The notes beneath the pieces are model-generated. The model did not search any database. It was not told the DNA's origin and saw nothing but the letters and a program-made list of their open reading frames with translations. From positions 1-64,000 of the forward strand of contig CBDHDN010000041.1 of the NCBI GenBank assembly GCA_965261585.1: a DNA stretch of 64,000 nucleotides. Reading direction: 5' to 3'. This document shows positions 9,240-17,912 of the stretch, piece after piece. This DNA is from CBDHDN01 sp965261585. GTDB lineage: Bacteria; Pseudomonadota; Alphaproteobacteria; UBA6615. The translations under genes and the position numbers were made by a program. Numbering within the stretch: the first letter of the stretch is position 1; each line of letters starts with the position of its first letter.

Positions 9240-10493
9240 TCACGCCCGCCTGCGCCGGCGCGCCATGGCGCCAAGACCGGCCAGACCGAAGCCGAACAGG
9301 GCCAGCGTCGCGGGTTCTGGAACCACCGGCGGCGGCGCCTCCGCGGCGCCGACGCCGCAGCGGTTCCAGCGGACATCGTTGAACGTCACGGTCGAGCTGA
9401 CAAACTGGGCGCAGCCCTGGCCGTTGTTGATGTTGATCTCGGTCGTGCCCTGGTCGCTGACGGTCAGCGTCGGGTCGCCGCCGATATTGACCAGATCCCA
9501 CAGACCGATCCCGTTGAGTATGACGTTGTTGCCGTTGAAGACCTCGTCGCTGCTGTTGTAGCCGTCGGATCCCTTGTAGAAGATAGCGCCCAGGTCACGC
9601 GGCGCGTCGCTGGCCGAACCGCCGCCGATGCCGCCGTCGCCGTCGCCCAGCACGATGCTGGAATCGCTCATGAGCATGTTGGTGTCGCCGAGGATCAGGA
9701 AGACCGCGAAAACGTCGTCGTCGCCCTGCAGGATCCAGTCGGAGTTGTTGATCTCGAAATCGCTGTTTCCCCCGTCGATGTTGATGTCGATAACGGCGAT
9801 TCCGTCGTCGTTCGAGTCGATTGCGTTGAGGTCGGTGACACGAGGTCCAACACCGTCGATGCTGTTCTCGTACTCGATGTTGCTCGTGAGCGTGGTTTCC
9901 GCCGTCAGGCCGTCGATGAAGGCCTTCCAGTCGATGAGTTCGTTCTTCAAGTTGGTCGGATTGAACGCCGACACGCCGACCACCGGCATGGCGCCGAACG
10001 GCGTCGTCTGCTGGTCCTGAAACCAGAGCGTATTGCTTACGCTTTGATCGCAGGGCGCTGTCGCACAATGCACGCCGAGGTCGGCATAGACGTCGATGTC
10101 GGACATGCTGAAGCGACCGGTACCGCTGGTCACGGCGACGTTGCCGCTCCAGTCGATACCCTCGAAGACAGGCGCAGCCGGCGGCGGCGTGGCGTTCGCG
10201 CTACCTCCGCCCGCGGCCCAACGGGCCGCGAAGACGTCGTGCGTATTGGGGTCGGACGAGGACAGGAACTCCTGGTTCGCACCAAGTTCGTTGGAGCTGT
10301 TCACGTTGACGGCGTCGCCGTTCGTCTGGCTCTTCATGCCGACGATCAGGTATTTGCGGATTTCCTCGCTATCGGGAAAGAGCTCGGCGTTGGCCTGTCC
10401 GGCGGCGCTCAAGGCCAGCAGCGACGTTGCTGCCAACAGGAAGAGCTTACGTCCGGATCGGCGTCGTCCGTTCGTTCGCGCTACAACGTTCAC
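9240..10493 (-). CDS. PEP-CTERM sorting-domain protein
   Basis: This 417-residue secreted protein starts with a signal peptide (RRSGRKLFLLAATSLLAL, cleavage after QANA) and ends in the PEP-CTERM signal: VPEPATLALFGFGLAGLGAM followed by an Arg cluster. In known systems that motif is cut by an exosortase (EpsH/XrtA) and the protein goes to the surface or matrix of exopolysaccharide producers. The body is Asn/Asp/Gly-rich, with no enzyme domain that I recognise. The GTG start at 10493 is preceded by an AG-rich ribosome site (AGGGGGGTAGA). A sigma-54 promoter lies about 60 bases upstream. The PrsT-like gene follows 63 bases downstream. No exosortase is in the window. Confidence 0.88.
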   Translation of the reverse strand: MNVVARTNGRRRSGRKLFLLAATSLLALSAAGQANAELFPDSEEIRKYLIVGMKSQTNGDAVNVNSSNELGANQEFLSSSDPNTHDVFAARWAAGGGSANATPPPAAPVFEGIDWSGNVAVTSGTGRFSMSDIDVYADLGVHCATAPCDQSVSNTLWFQDQQTTPFGAMPVVGVSAFNPTNLKNELIDWKAFIDGLTAETTLTSNIEYENSIDGVGPRVTDLNAIDSNDDGIAVIDINIDGGNSDFEINNSDWILQGDDDVFAVFLILGDTNMLMSDSSIVLGDGDGGIGGGSASDAPRDLGAIFYKGSDGYNSSDEVFNGNNVILNGIGLWDLVNIGGDPTLTVSDQGTTEININNGQGCAQFVSSTVTFNDVRWNRCGVGAAEAPPPVVPEPATLALFGFGLAGLGAMARRRRRA

Positions 10494-10550
10494 TCTACCC
10501 CCCTCGGAGATCGTGCATGACGCCGAGGAGCCAGTTTCCGTGGCTTGTTA

Positions 10551-10568
10551 CATGCAAGCGACATGCCA
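10551..10568 (-). promoter_or_regulatory. sigma-54 (-24/-12) promoter for the PEP-CTERM gene
   Basis: On the minus strand the sequence is TGGCATGTCGCTTGCATG. The GG of the -24 element and the GC of the -12 element are separated by exactly 10 bases, and TGGCA-N6-TTGCA fits the RpoN consensus. It points at the GTG start at 10493, giving a leader of about 50 bases. PEP-CTERM genes are known to be linked with the PrsK/PrsR/RpoN regulatory set, which makes the placement plausible. No enhancer site was identified. Confidence 0.7.
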
Positions 10569-10756
10569 GTGGCGGCCCATCCAGGCTTTGCAAATGATTT
10601 CAAGCGGCTGGCTCGCCGGCCGGCCGGGGGGCGCGTGGCAACTGTAAGAAACACAGACATGGGCTTGGGGACGAATCCGGTGGTTGGGCGCCGCTGGCGG
10701 ACGCCCAGGCTCGTTGATGACAGTCTGATTGTGTAAGGAATCCCGACAGATTGGAT

Positions 10757-11326
10757 CTAGTCGGCGGCAGCCGTGACGGCCGGCCCGACAGCCAGCGGAT
10801 AGCGCGCCTCCGGCGTGTAGACGGCGCCGTCCTTGCCGAGCATGCTGGAGAACAGCGTGAAGTGCTCGACCGTGAAGGGGCCGAGCCGCAGGGCACCGAG
10901 GTCGGCGAGGATCGGCGCAAGGCGATCGGCCGGCGTGGCCCTGAGCCGCGCCAGGGTCACATGCGGGTGGAACTTGCGGCCCTCCGGCGCCAGGCCCGTG
11001 CGCACCAGCGCGCTCTCGATCTTGGCCTGCAGCTGCGCGAGCGCCGACGACGCTCCGACACCGATCCACAGCACGGCCGCGCGGCCGCCGCGAGCCGAAA
11101 TGCCCGACGCCGGCGAGGCATAGCTGGAAGGGGCCGGCGCCGCGACGCGCAACAGCGCATCGTCGATGTCCGCCGCCACATCGTGATCGACCTCGCCGAT
11201 GAAGCGCAGCGTCAGGTGTACGGCATCGCCGTCGAGCCAACGGGCGCCGGCCAGGTTATAGGAAATGCGGGCCAGCCGGTCGCGCACCTGCTCGGGCAAT
11301 TCAACGGCTACGAACAGGCGGATCAT
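10757..11326 (-). CDS. thpR: RNA 2',3'-cyclic phosphodiesterase (2H family)
   Basis: This 189-residue protein begins MIRLFVAVELPEQVRDRLA and has the two catalytic His-x-Thr motifs of 2H phosphoesterases, HLTLRFIGE at about residue 41 and HVTLARL at about residue 121. Family members hydrolyse 2',3'-cyclic phosphate at RNA ends and can ligate tRNA halves in vitro. Its usual length is 175-190 residues, so it is complete. The FIST-domain gene lies 38 bases upstream on the same strand. The start at 11326 is fixed by the conserved N-terminus; longer in-frame extensions belong to the FIST gene. Confidence 0.88.
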   Translation of the reverse strand: MIRLFVAVELPEQVRDRLARISYNLAGARWLDGDAVHLTLRFIGEVDHDVAADIDDALLRVAAPAPSSYASPASGISARGGRAAVLWIGVGASSALAQLQAKIESALVRTGLAPEGRKFHPHVTLARLRATPADRLAPILADLGALRLGPFTVEHFTLFSSMLGKDGAVYTPEARYPLAVGPAVTAAAD

Positions 11327-11364
11327 GGCCGGCGCACTCCCCAGGGCCCGTGCTCCAGCCGACG

Positions 11365-12507
11365 CTAGAGCAGCAGCGTCAAGACGCCTGTATAGCTGTA
11401 AAGCCGGTCGTGGGAAATCTTCACCACTGCCGAAAAAGCCGGACCAGCGGCAGGTCGCCCAGGGCCTCGCGAATGATTGCGCAGCTCGACCGAGCCCGGG
11501 CCGAACTGGTTGGGCCCGCGGGCGACGCAGCTGTGATAGACGGCCGCGCTCGCCGCCTCGCCGGCGCGCCGGGCGACGCGCGTCACCATCTCGCGCAGGT
11601 CGGTGATGGCGCTTTCGGGGTCGCGGCGCACGAACATCACCTGGTCGCCGGGCGCGAAGGCGCCGCTGATCGCAAGCCACCCCTTGGCCGGATCGATGCC
11701 GATCAGGTTGCGCACGAGGTAGTCGCCGGTGTCGCTGCCGGCGACCGGCACGGCGGCGTGCACATAGCCGCCGAGGCACGACAGGTCGCGCGCCAGGACC
11801 TCGCCGATGTCCTGCTTCAGTACATCCAGCGCCGGCCGCTCGTCGAGGCTGGTGATGACGTGCTCGGCCGCCTTGGTAACTCGATGGGGCGGGCCAAGCG
11901 GCGAGCAGCCCTGGGTCAGGCCCGCGGCCACGGTGAAGTCCGCGGCGAACAGTACGCCCGAGACGCCGCCGCCGGTGACCCCATCGGCGATCTGACCACC
12001 GCCGTCGGGGCCGCCACTCGTGAGTCCGCCAACGAAGAAGCAGCCGGTTGCCTGGGCCAGTGCCGGCACGATGGACACGACCCTGGCGTTAGCCGGGTCA
12101 CCATGGACGATGCCGAAGCGTGGCGCGCGTGCCGCCAACCAGTCGCCGATGGCGTCGACCGTGTCGTCCGGGGCGTCGACGACGGTGGGCAAAATGCGGA
12201 AGTCGTCGGCCGGCAGGTCGGCGATCAGCACACTGAGCGCCGGCTCGCCGAATGCTTCGATGCCGGTGGCGCAGACGCCGCCGCCGACGGCACCGGCCCA
12301 GTGGGGCACGCCCGTCGAATCGCGCAGGAACGTAAGGATGCTGGGCAGGTCGTCCGCCAGCTCCGCCGTCGCGTAGAGCAGGCCGAGCGTGCCGCCGCCG
12401 TTGCGCCCACCCAGATCATCGAGGCAGCTATTGGTCAGCTGGGACCAATCTCCAGCGGCCCCGGCGGCGGCCCCAGCAGCGGCAAAGGCGTGGCGATAGC
12501 GCGTCAT
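11365..12507 (-). CDS. FIST N/C domain sensory protein, C-terminal part scrambled
   Basis: This 380-residue protein has a FIST_N domain (about residues 30-225) and a FIST_C domain after it (KQDIGEVLARDL, YLVRNLIGIDPAKGWLAI, AAVYHSCVARG, and final HDRLYSYTGVLTLLL). FIST proteins are proposed small-ligand sensors. The expected sequence between VELR and HDRLY (I-I-R-E-A-L-G-D-L-P-L-V-G-F-F) is spread over three frames at about 11393-11460. Three single-base insertions add up to +3, so the frame recovers. This mutates about 25 residues while keeping the frame open, or reflects clustered sequencing errors. The start overlaps the upstream esterase stop in ATGA. Confidence 0.75.
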   Translation of the reverse strand: MTRYRHAFAAAGAAAGAAGDWSQLTNSCLDDLGGRNGGGTLGLLYATAELADDLPSILTFLRDSTGVPHWAGAVGGGVCATGIEAFGEPALSVLIADLPADDFRILPTVVDAPDDTVDAIGDWLAARAPRFGIVHGDPANARVVSIVPALAQATGCFFVGGLTSGGPDGGGQIADGVTGGGVSGVLFAADFTVAAGLTQGCSPLGPPHRVTKAAEHVITSLDERPALDVLKQDIGEVLARDLSCLGGYVHAAVPVAGSDTGDYLVRNLIGIDPAKGWLAISGAFAPGDQVMFVRRDPESAITDLREMVTRVARRAGEAASAAVYHSCVARGPNQFGPGSVELRNHSRGPGRPAAGPAFSAVVKISHDRLYSYTGVLTLLL

Positions 12508-13253
12508 GGACCTGCATCATCATCGGCAAGGGCGCGGACGACGTAGGGTGTTATGCCCTCGACGATAACACGCACGCCACGTGGATTGGGGTGGATGCCG
12601 TCGGCCTGGTTGAGCGCCGGCCGGGCCGCCACGCCGGCGAGGAAGAACGGATAGAAGACGACGCCATGGGCCTCGGCCAGGGCCGGGAACGCGTCCTTGA
12701 ATTCGGCGCCGTACTGCGGCCCCAGGTTCGGCGGCGCGAACATGCCCGTCAACAGCGCCTTGATGCCGCGCGCGGCCAGCCGGCCGAGGATGTCGTCGAG
12801 GTTCGCCTTGGTCGCCCGCGGGTCGAGGCCGCGCAACCCGTCGTTGGCGCCGAGCTCGACGATCACCAGGTCGGGCACCAGGCCGGGCGCGTCGGGCAGC
12901 ACCCAGTCGAGGCGGGCGCGGCCGCCCGCGGTCGTGTCGCCGGACACGCCGGCGTTGATCACCCGCGCGGCGATGCCAGAGGTCGCCAGCGCCGCCTCGA
13001 GCTGGTGCGGAAAGGCGTCCGCCTCGGCCACGCCGAAGCCCGCCGTCAGGCTATCGCCGAGGGCGACGATGACGACCGGCTCCGCGGCCGCCGCGGGCGT
13101 CGTCGCCGGCGCCGCCGCCAGGGCGACGAGGCCGAGCAGCAGCACCGCCACGGCCGCCAAACCATTGAACGCCGCCCCATTGTCGCCATATGCCCTGGTT
13201 GGCGTCGTGTCGCGGCGACGCCGCCAGGGAGGGAGGCTCGGCCGGGGCCGCAT
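12504..13253 (-). CDS. tesA: GDSL-type arylesterase / acyl-CoA thioesterase I-like
   Basis: This periplasmic SGNH hydrolase has the four family blocks: block I VALGDSLTAGFGV with the catalytic Ser, block II N-A-G-V-S-G-D-T-T-A-G-G, block III ELGANDGLRG, and block V ADGIHPN with the catalytic Asp and His. It hydrolyses short acyl esters or thioesters. A hydrophobic stretch (AVLLLGLVALAAAPA) ends in AAAAEP, a signal-peptide cleavage site. The ATG at 13253 gives a long basic N-region, and an in-frame GTG at 13151 would leave a shorter one. The 13253 start shares the palindrome CATG with the divergent ABC gene. The stop overlaps the FIST gene by 4 bases. Confidence 0.85.
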   Translation of the reverse strand: MRPRPSLPPWRRRRDTTPTRAYGDNGAAFNGLAAVAVLLLGLVALAAAPATTPAAAAEPVVIVALGDSLTAGFGVAEADAFPHQLEAALATSGIAARVINAGVSGDTTAGGRARLDWVLPDAPGLVPDLVIVELGANDGLRGLDPRATKANLDDILGRLAARGIKALLTGMFAPPNLGPQYGAEFKDAFPALAEAHGVVFYPFFLAGVAARPALNQADGIHPNPRGVRVIVEGITPYVVRALADDDAGP

Positions 13254-13995
13254 GAATTCCGATCGGACGAACATCGCCGAGCCCATCGTGCTGTTGCAGG
13301 ACGTGCACCTTCATTTGGCCAGTGCCGGCGGCGAGGTCAACATTCTGCGCGGGCTTGACCTGACGGTCGGCAGCGGCGAGACGGTCGGCGTCGTCGGCCC
13401 GTCGGGTTCCGGCAAGTCGACCATGATGATGGTGATCGCCGGCCTGGAGCGCGCGACCAGCGGCGTCGTGCGCGTCGCCGGCCGCGACGTCGGCGGGCTC
13501 GACGAGGACGCTCTCGCCCTGTTTCGGCGCGAGTCCATCGGCATCGTCTTCCAGGCGTTCCACCTGGTGCCGGCGATGAACGCGCTGGAGAACGTCGCCG
13601 TGCCGCTGGAGTTCGCCGGCCGCAGGGACGCCTTCGACCGCGCGGCCGAGGGCCTGGAAGCGGTCGGCCTGGGCCACCGGCTGCAGCACTATCCGGCGCA
13701 GCTGTCGGGCGGCGAGCAGCAGCGCGTCGCCCTTGCCCGCGCCTTCGTGATGCGGCCGCGGCTGCTGTTGGCCGACGAGCCGACGGGCAATTTGGACGGC
13801 GACACCGGCGCCATCGTCATCGACGTCCTGTTCACGTTGCAGCGACAGCACGGCTCGACGCTCGTGCTGATCACCCACGACGACGCCGTCGCCGGGCGCT
13901 GTGACCGGGTCGTCCGCCTGTCCGACGGCCGCATCGTCAACGGCGCCGTCGACCCCGGCGCGCGCACCGTCGTGGCGGCCGGGGCCGACCCATGA
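13252..13995 (+). CDS. ABC transporter ATP-binding protein (LolD/YbbA type)
   Basis: This 247-residue ATPase has Walker A GPSGSGKST (about residues 48-56), Q-loop VFQAFHLVP, signature LSGGEQQRVALARAF, Walker B LLLADEPTGNLDG and the switch-region His in LITHDD. This is the MacB/LolD/YbbA branch that pairs with FtsX-type permeases. In other proteobacteria the same pair sits divergent from tesA, exactly as here. It overlaps its permease by 4 bases (ATGA). The permease is broken, so the complex is probably not made. The start is the ATG at 13252, with little room for anything upstream. Confidence 0.9.
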   Translation: MNSDRTNIAEPIVLLQDVHLHLASAGGEVNILRGLDLTVGSGETVGVVGPSGSGKSTMMMVIAGLERATSGVVRVAGRDVGGLDEDALALFRRESIGIVFQAFHLVPAMNALENVAVPLEFAGRRDAFDRAAEGLEAVGLGHRLQHYPAQLSGGEQQRVALARAFVMRPRLLLADEPTGNLDGDTGAIVIDVLFTLQRQHGSTLVLITHDDAVAGRCDRVVRLSDGRIVNGAVDPGARTVVAAGADP

Positions 13996-16543
13996 CGGCG
14001 GGCGCCACCGGCGACTGGCGCCTGGCGTTCAAACTGGCGCGGCGTGAGCTGCGCGGCGGCATCCGCGGGTTTCGCATCTTCCTGGCATCGCTGACGCTGG
14101 GTGTCGCCGCGATCGCGGCGGTCGGATCCGTCTCGCAGTCGATCCTGAAGGGGCTGGAGGAAGACGCGCAGGCGATCCTGGGCGGCGACATTGCGCTGCG
14201 CCAGATCCACCAGCCGATCACCGACGATCAGCGCGCTTACCTGGCCGCCGCCGGGCCGACCTCGGGCATCGCCGACTTGCGCGCGATGGCACGCGTCGGC
14301 AGCGACGACGCGGCCCGGCGTAGCCTCGTCGAGCTGCGTGCCGCCGATGCGGCCTATCCGCTGTACGGCGCGCTGGAGACCGAGCCGACGCTGTCGCGCG
14401 AGGCCCTGCTGGGTCAACGCAATGGGCGCTGGGGTGCGGCCGTGGAGCCCAACCTGCTGGAGCGGCTGGGCATCGCGGTCGGCGACGTCATCCGCGTCGG
14501 CGACACCGAGTTGGACGTGCGGGCCATCATCGGCCACGAGCCCGACCGCGTCGGCGGCGCCGCGCGCTTTTTCGTGCTGGGGCCGCGCGTGCTGATCAGC
14601 GACTCCGCGCTGCCGGACACCGGGCTCATCCAACCGGGCAGCCTGATCTACTACCACTACCGCGTACGGCTGCCGGCGGACGTCGAACCGGGCGCCTGGG
14701 CCCGCGACCTCGTGGCCGCGTTTCCGGCGGCGGCGTGGCGGGTGCGCACGCTGGACGACGCCGCGCCGCGGCTGCAGCGCATGGTCGAGCGCACGACGCT
14801 ATTCATGACCCTGGTCGGGCTGACGGCGCTGCTCGTCGGCGGCGTCGGCGTCGCCAACGCGGTGCGCGCCTACCTGGACGGCAAGGCCGGCGTCATCGCC
14901 ACGCTGAAATGCCTGGGCGCACCGTCGCGGCTGATTTTCAAGATCTATCTGCTGCAGATCTTGATGTTGGCGCTCGTCGGCATCGCTGCCGGCGTCGCGC
15001 TCGGCGCGCTCGCGCCGCTGGCGTTTGCCGGCGCGGTCGCCAGCGTGCTGCCGATCGCGGCGCGGATCGGCGTGTTTCCCGCACCCTTGGCGCTGGCCGC
15101 CCTGTTCGGTTTGCTGACGGCGCTGGTATTCTCGATCTGGCCGGTGGCGCGGGCCGGCCAGATCCCCGCGGCGAGCCTGTTCCGCAACCTGGTCGCGCCG
15201 GCCGCGGCGTGGCCGCCGCGGCGCTATATCGCGGCGACGATCATCGTCGGCGGCGTGCTGGCGGGGCTGGCCGTGGCGACGTCGTTGGACCGCTTCCTGG
15301 CCCTGTAGTTCGTCATCGCCGCGGGTATCGCGCTCGGCGCGTTCCGCCTGTTCGGCGCCGGCGTCATGGCGTGCGCGCGGCGGGTACACGGCGTGCGCCA
15401 TCCGGAGCTGCGGCTCGCGCTGGCGAACCTGCACCGGCCCGGCGCGCCGACCGCGGGCGTCGTCCTGTCGCTCGGCCTCGGCCTCACGGTCCTGGTGACG
15501 GTCGCGCTGATCGAGGGCAATCTGCGCCGCCAGTTCATCGAGGACCTGCCGGAAGACGCGCCGGCGTTCTTTTTCATCGACATCCAGGCCGCCAGATCGA
15601 CGGCTTCCAGACGATCGCCGCAGCGACGCCGGGCATCGAGCGGGTCGTGGCGGTGCCGATGCTGCGCGGCCGCATCACCGCGATCAACGGACAGCCGGCG
15701 CGCGAGGCCGACGTGGCGCCGGAGTCGCGCTGGGTGCTGCGCGGCGACCGCGGCGTCACCTGGTCGGCAGCGCCGCCGCAGAGCAGCACGGTTGTCGACG
15801 GCACATGGTGGCCGGCCGACTACGGCGGCGCGCCGCGGATCAGCTTCGATGCCGAGACGGCGCGCGGCTTCGGCGTCGGTCTCGGCGATACCCTGACCGT
15901 CAACGTGCTGGGCCGCGAGATCGAGGGCACGATCGCAAATTTGCGCGACATCGACTGGCAGACCCTGGGCATCAACTTCGTCATGATCTTTTCGCCCGGC
16001 ACCCTGGAAGGTGCGCCGCGTACCCATATCGCCACGGTCTATGGCGCGCCCGAGGCCGAGGGCCCGCTGGAGCGCGACGTGACGAACGCGTTCGCCAACG
16101 TGAGCGCGATCCGCGTGCGCGATACCCTGGAGACGATCAACACGATCATCGAGGATATCGGCGCGGCGGTGCGGCTCACCGCGTCGCTGACCGTGGTCGC
16201 CGGCACCCTCGTGCTGGCCGGCGCCATCGCGGCCGGCCACCGGCGGCGCGTCTATGACGCGGTCGTGCTGAAGGTCCTCGGCGCGACGCGACGCAACATG
16301 CTGACGGCGTTCGTCCTGGAGTATGGCCTGTTGGGCCTGGCGACGGCACTGATCGCCGCGGTGCTGGGCTCGCTCGCCGCCTGGGCAGTCCTCCGCTGGA
16401 TCATGGAAGTGGACTGGACGTTCATTCCCGATGCGGTGATCATCGCGACCCTCGGCAGTCTGTCGGTGACACTCGCCTTCGGTTTCGCCGGAACTTGGCG
16501 CGCGCTGGGGCAGAAGGCCGCGCCGCTGCTGCGCAACGAGTAG
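13992..16543 (+). pseudogene. FtsX-like ABC permease (YbbP type), nonsense codon and frameshift
   Basis: Repaired, the product is about 850 residues, the usual length of YbbP-type permeases: an N-terminal helix, a periplasmic domain, three FtsX helices (TLFMTLVGLTALLVGGVGVA), a middle pair, a second periplasmic domain and three C-terminal helices. Two lesions are visible. An in-frame TAG at 15306 follows LDRFLAL, with conserved sequence continuing directly beyond it (FVIAAGIALGAFRLFG). A missing G at about 15590 shifts the frame inside FFFIDIQ-GRQIDGFQ. Two independent lesions make a real pseudogene more likely than a read error. The partner ATPase is upstream. Confidence 0.85.
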
Positions 16544-16591
16544 CGGCGGTGGCGGTGCCCGGGCACCGCTGAGTAAGTTGAGCAGGGGAGA

Positions 16592-17323
16592 TTGAACGTG
16601 CCGGGCATCGCGGCGGCAACGCGCAACAACACCGTCGGCCACCTGGCCGGCGGCGGCGCGCTCGTCGTGTTGCTGGGCCTCGGCGTCGGCTACGATCTGC
16701 CGGCGGTGGCCGTCAGCGCGGCCTGCTATGCCGTTCTCGTGGCGTTGCTGTTGACCGGGCCGCACCGGCCGCCGACCGATCGCTTCGGGATTGCCAACCA
16801 GGCGACGCTGGCGCGCGCGATCCTTGTCTGCGCGATCGGCGGCGTGGTGGCGCTGGGGCCGACCGGTGCTGCCCAGGCGTGGGCCGTTGCGGCCGTCGCC
16901 CTGGCCGCGGCGGCGCTGGACGGGGTCGACGGCTGGCTGGCGCGGCGCTACGGGGCGTCCGCGTTCGGCGCGCGCTTCGATATGGAGACCGATGCGCTGT
17001 TCGTGCTGATCCTTGCCCTGCTGGTCTGGCAGTTCGGCAAGACCGGCGCATGGGTCCTGGCCGCCGGCGCGATGCGCTATGCCTTCGGCGCCGCCGGCCT
17101 GCTCTGGCCGGCACTGCGGCGGCCGCTGCCGGCGAGCCGACGGCGGCAGGCGATATGTGTGATCCAGACGCTGGCGTTGGTCGTCTGCCTGGCGCCGGCG
17201 GTCGCGCCGGGCGTGGCGGCGCCGATCGCCGGCGTGGCGCTGGCGGCGCTGGCCGGCTCGTTCCTAACCGATATCCTGCGCCAGCTGAGCGCGGCCCGTC
17301 TGGAGGTGAAGTATGAGAGTTGA
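16592..17323 (+). CDS. CDP-alcohol phosphatidyltransferase family protein
   Basis: This 243-residue membrane protein of about six helices contains the complete family signature DG-x2-AR-x8-G-x3-D-x3-D at about residues 109-131 (DGVDGWLARRYGASAFGARF followed by DMETD). That site binds a divalent metal and the CDP-linked substrate. Family members transfer a phosphatidyl group to alcohols such as glycerol-phosphate, serine or inositol. The acceptor cannot be told here. A TTG start at 16592 is preceded by GGGGAG at good spacing, and a GTG six bases on is an alternative. Its 3' end overlaps the YceI gene by 11 bases. Confidence 0.82.
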   Translation: MNVPGIAAATRNNTVGHLAGGGALVVLLGLGVGYDLPAVAVSAACYAVLVALLLTGPHRPPTDRFGIANQATLARAILVCAIGGVVALGPTGAAQAWAVAAVALAAAALDGVDGWLARRYGASAFGARFDMETDALFVLILALLVWQFGKTGAWVLAAGAMRYAFGAAGLLWPALRRPLPASRRRQAICVIQTLALVVCLAPAVAPGVAAPIAGVALAALAGSFLTDILRQLSAARLEVKYES

Positions 17324-17912
17324 GGCGTTGGTTCGCCACGGTCTGATCGCAGCCCTGGTGATGACAAGCTTGGCCGCCGCGCCGGCACAGGCCGAACCGG
17401 AGGCCTATGAGATCGACCCCGAGCATTTTTCGGTCGCGTTCATGGTCAGCCATCTGGGCTTCCAGAACCAGATCGGCATGTTCCTCAAGGCATCGGGCTC
17501 GTTCACGTTCGTCGAGGCGGCGCAGGCGGTCAGCGACCTGCGGATCGAGATCAATTCCGGCAGTGTTTTCACCAACCACAAGCGTCGCGACCGGCACCTG
17601 CGCAGCCCGGATTTCCTCAATGCCCGGGAGTTTCCGAAAATTGTTTTCGTCGGCACCAGCGCCGAGAAGCTGACCGACACGACCGGCCGGATCCACGGCG
17701 AGCTCGAGCTGTTGGGCCAGAAACGGCCGATCACGGTCGATATCGAGCTCAACCAGGTCGCGGTCTACCCGTTCGGCCACAAGAAGAAGACGATCGGCAT
17801 GTCGGCACGGACCAGCTTTCGCCGCAGCGAGTTCGCCATGACCTACGGCACCGACGCGCTGGTCGGCGACGAGGTCCAGCTGATGTTCGAGTTCGAGGCG
17901 CTGAAACAGTGA
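17313..17912 (+). CDS. YceI-family periplasmic protein
   Basis: This 199-residue protein has a signal peptide (MRVEALVRHGLIAALVMTSL, cleavage after APAQA) and a single YceI lipocalin-like domain: Y-E-I-D-P-E-H near the start, G-S-V-F-T-N-H-K-R-R-D-R-H-L-R-S-P-D-F-L-N and T-S-F-R-R-S-E-F later. YceI proteins bind polyisoprenoids or amphiphiles in the periplasm, and some act with cytochrome b561. The gene overlaps the upstream phosphatidyltransferase gene, so the two are probably co-transcribed. An ISNCY-type element begins 64 bases after the stop. Confidence 0.88.
   Translation: MRVEALVRHGLIAALVMTSLAAAPAQAEPEAYEIDPEHFSVAFMVSHLGFQNQIGMFLKASGSFTFVEAAQAVSDLRIEINSGSVFTNHKRRDRHLRSPDFLNAREFPKIVFVGTSAEKLTDTTGRIHGELELLGQKRPITVDIELNQVAVYPFGHKKKTIGMSARTSFRRSEFAMTYGTDALVGDEVQLMFEFEALKQ

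Noticed and set aside
10640..10750. Terminator downstream of thpR
   Set aside because: Only a 6-bp stem (TGGGCG and CGCCCA) with a long loop and no T-run was found, too weak to call.
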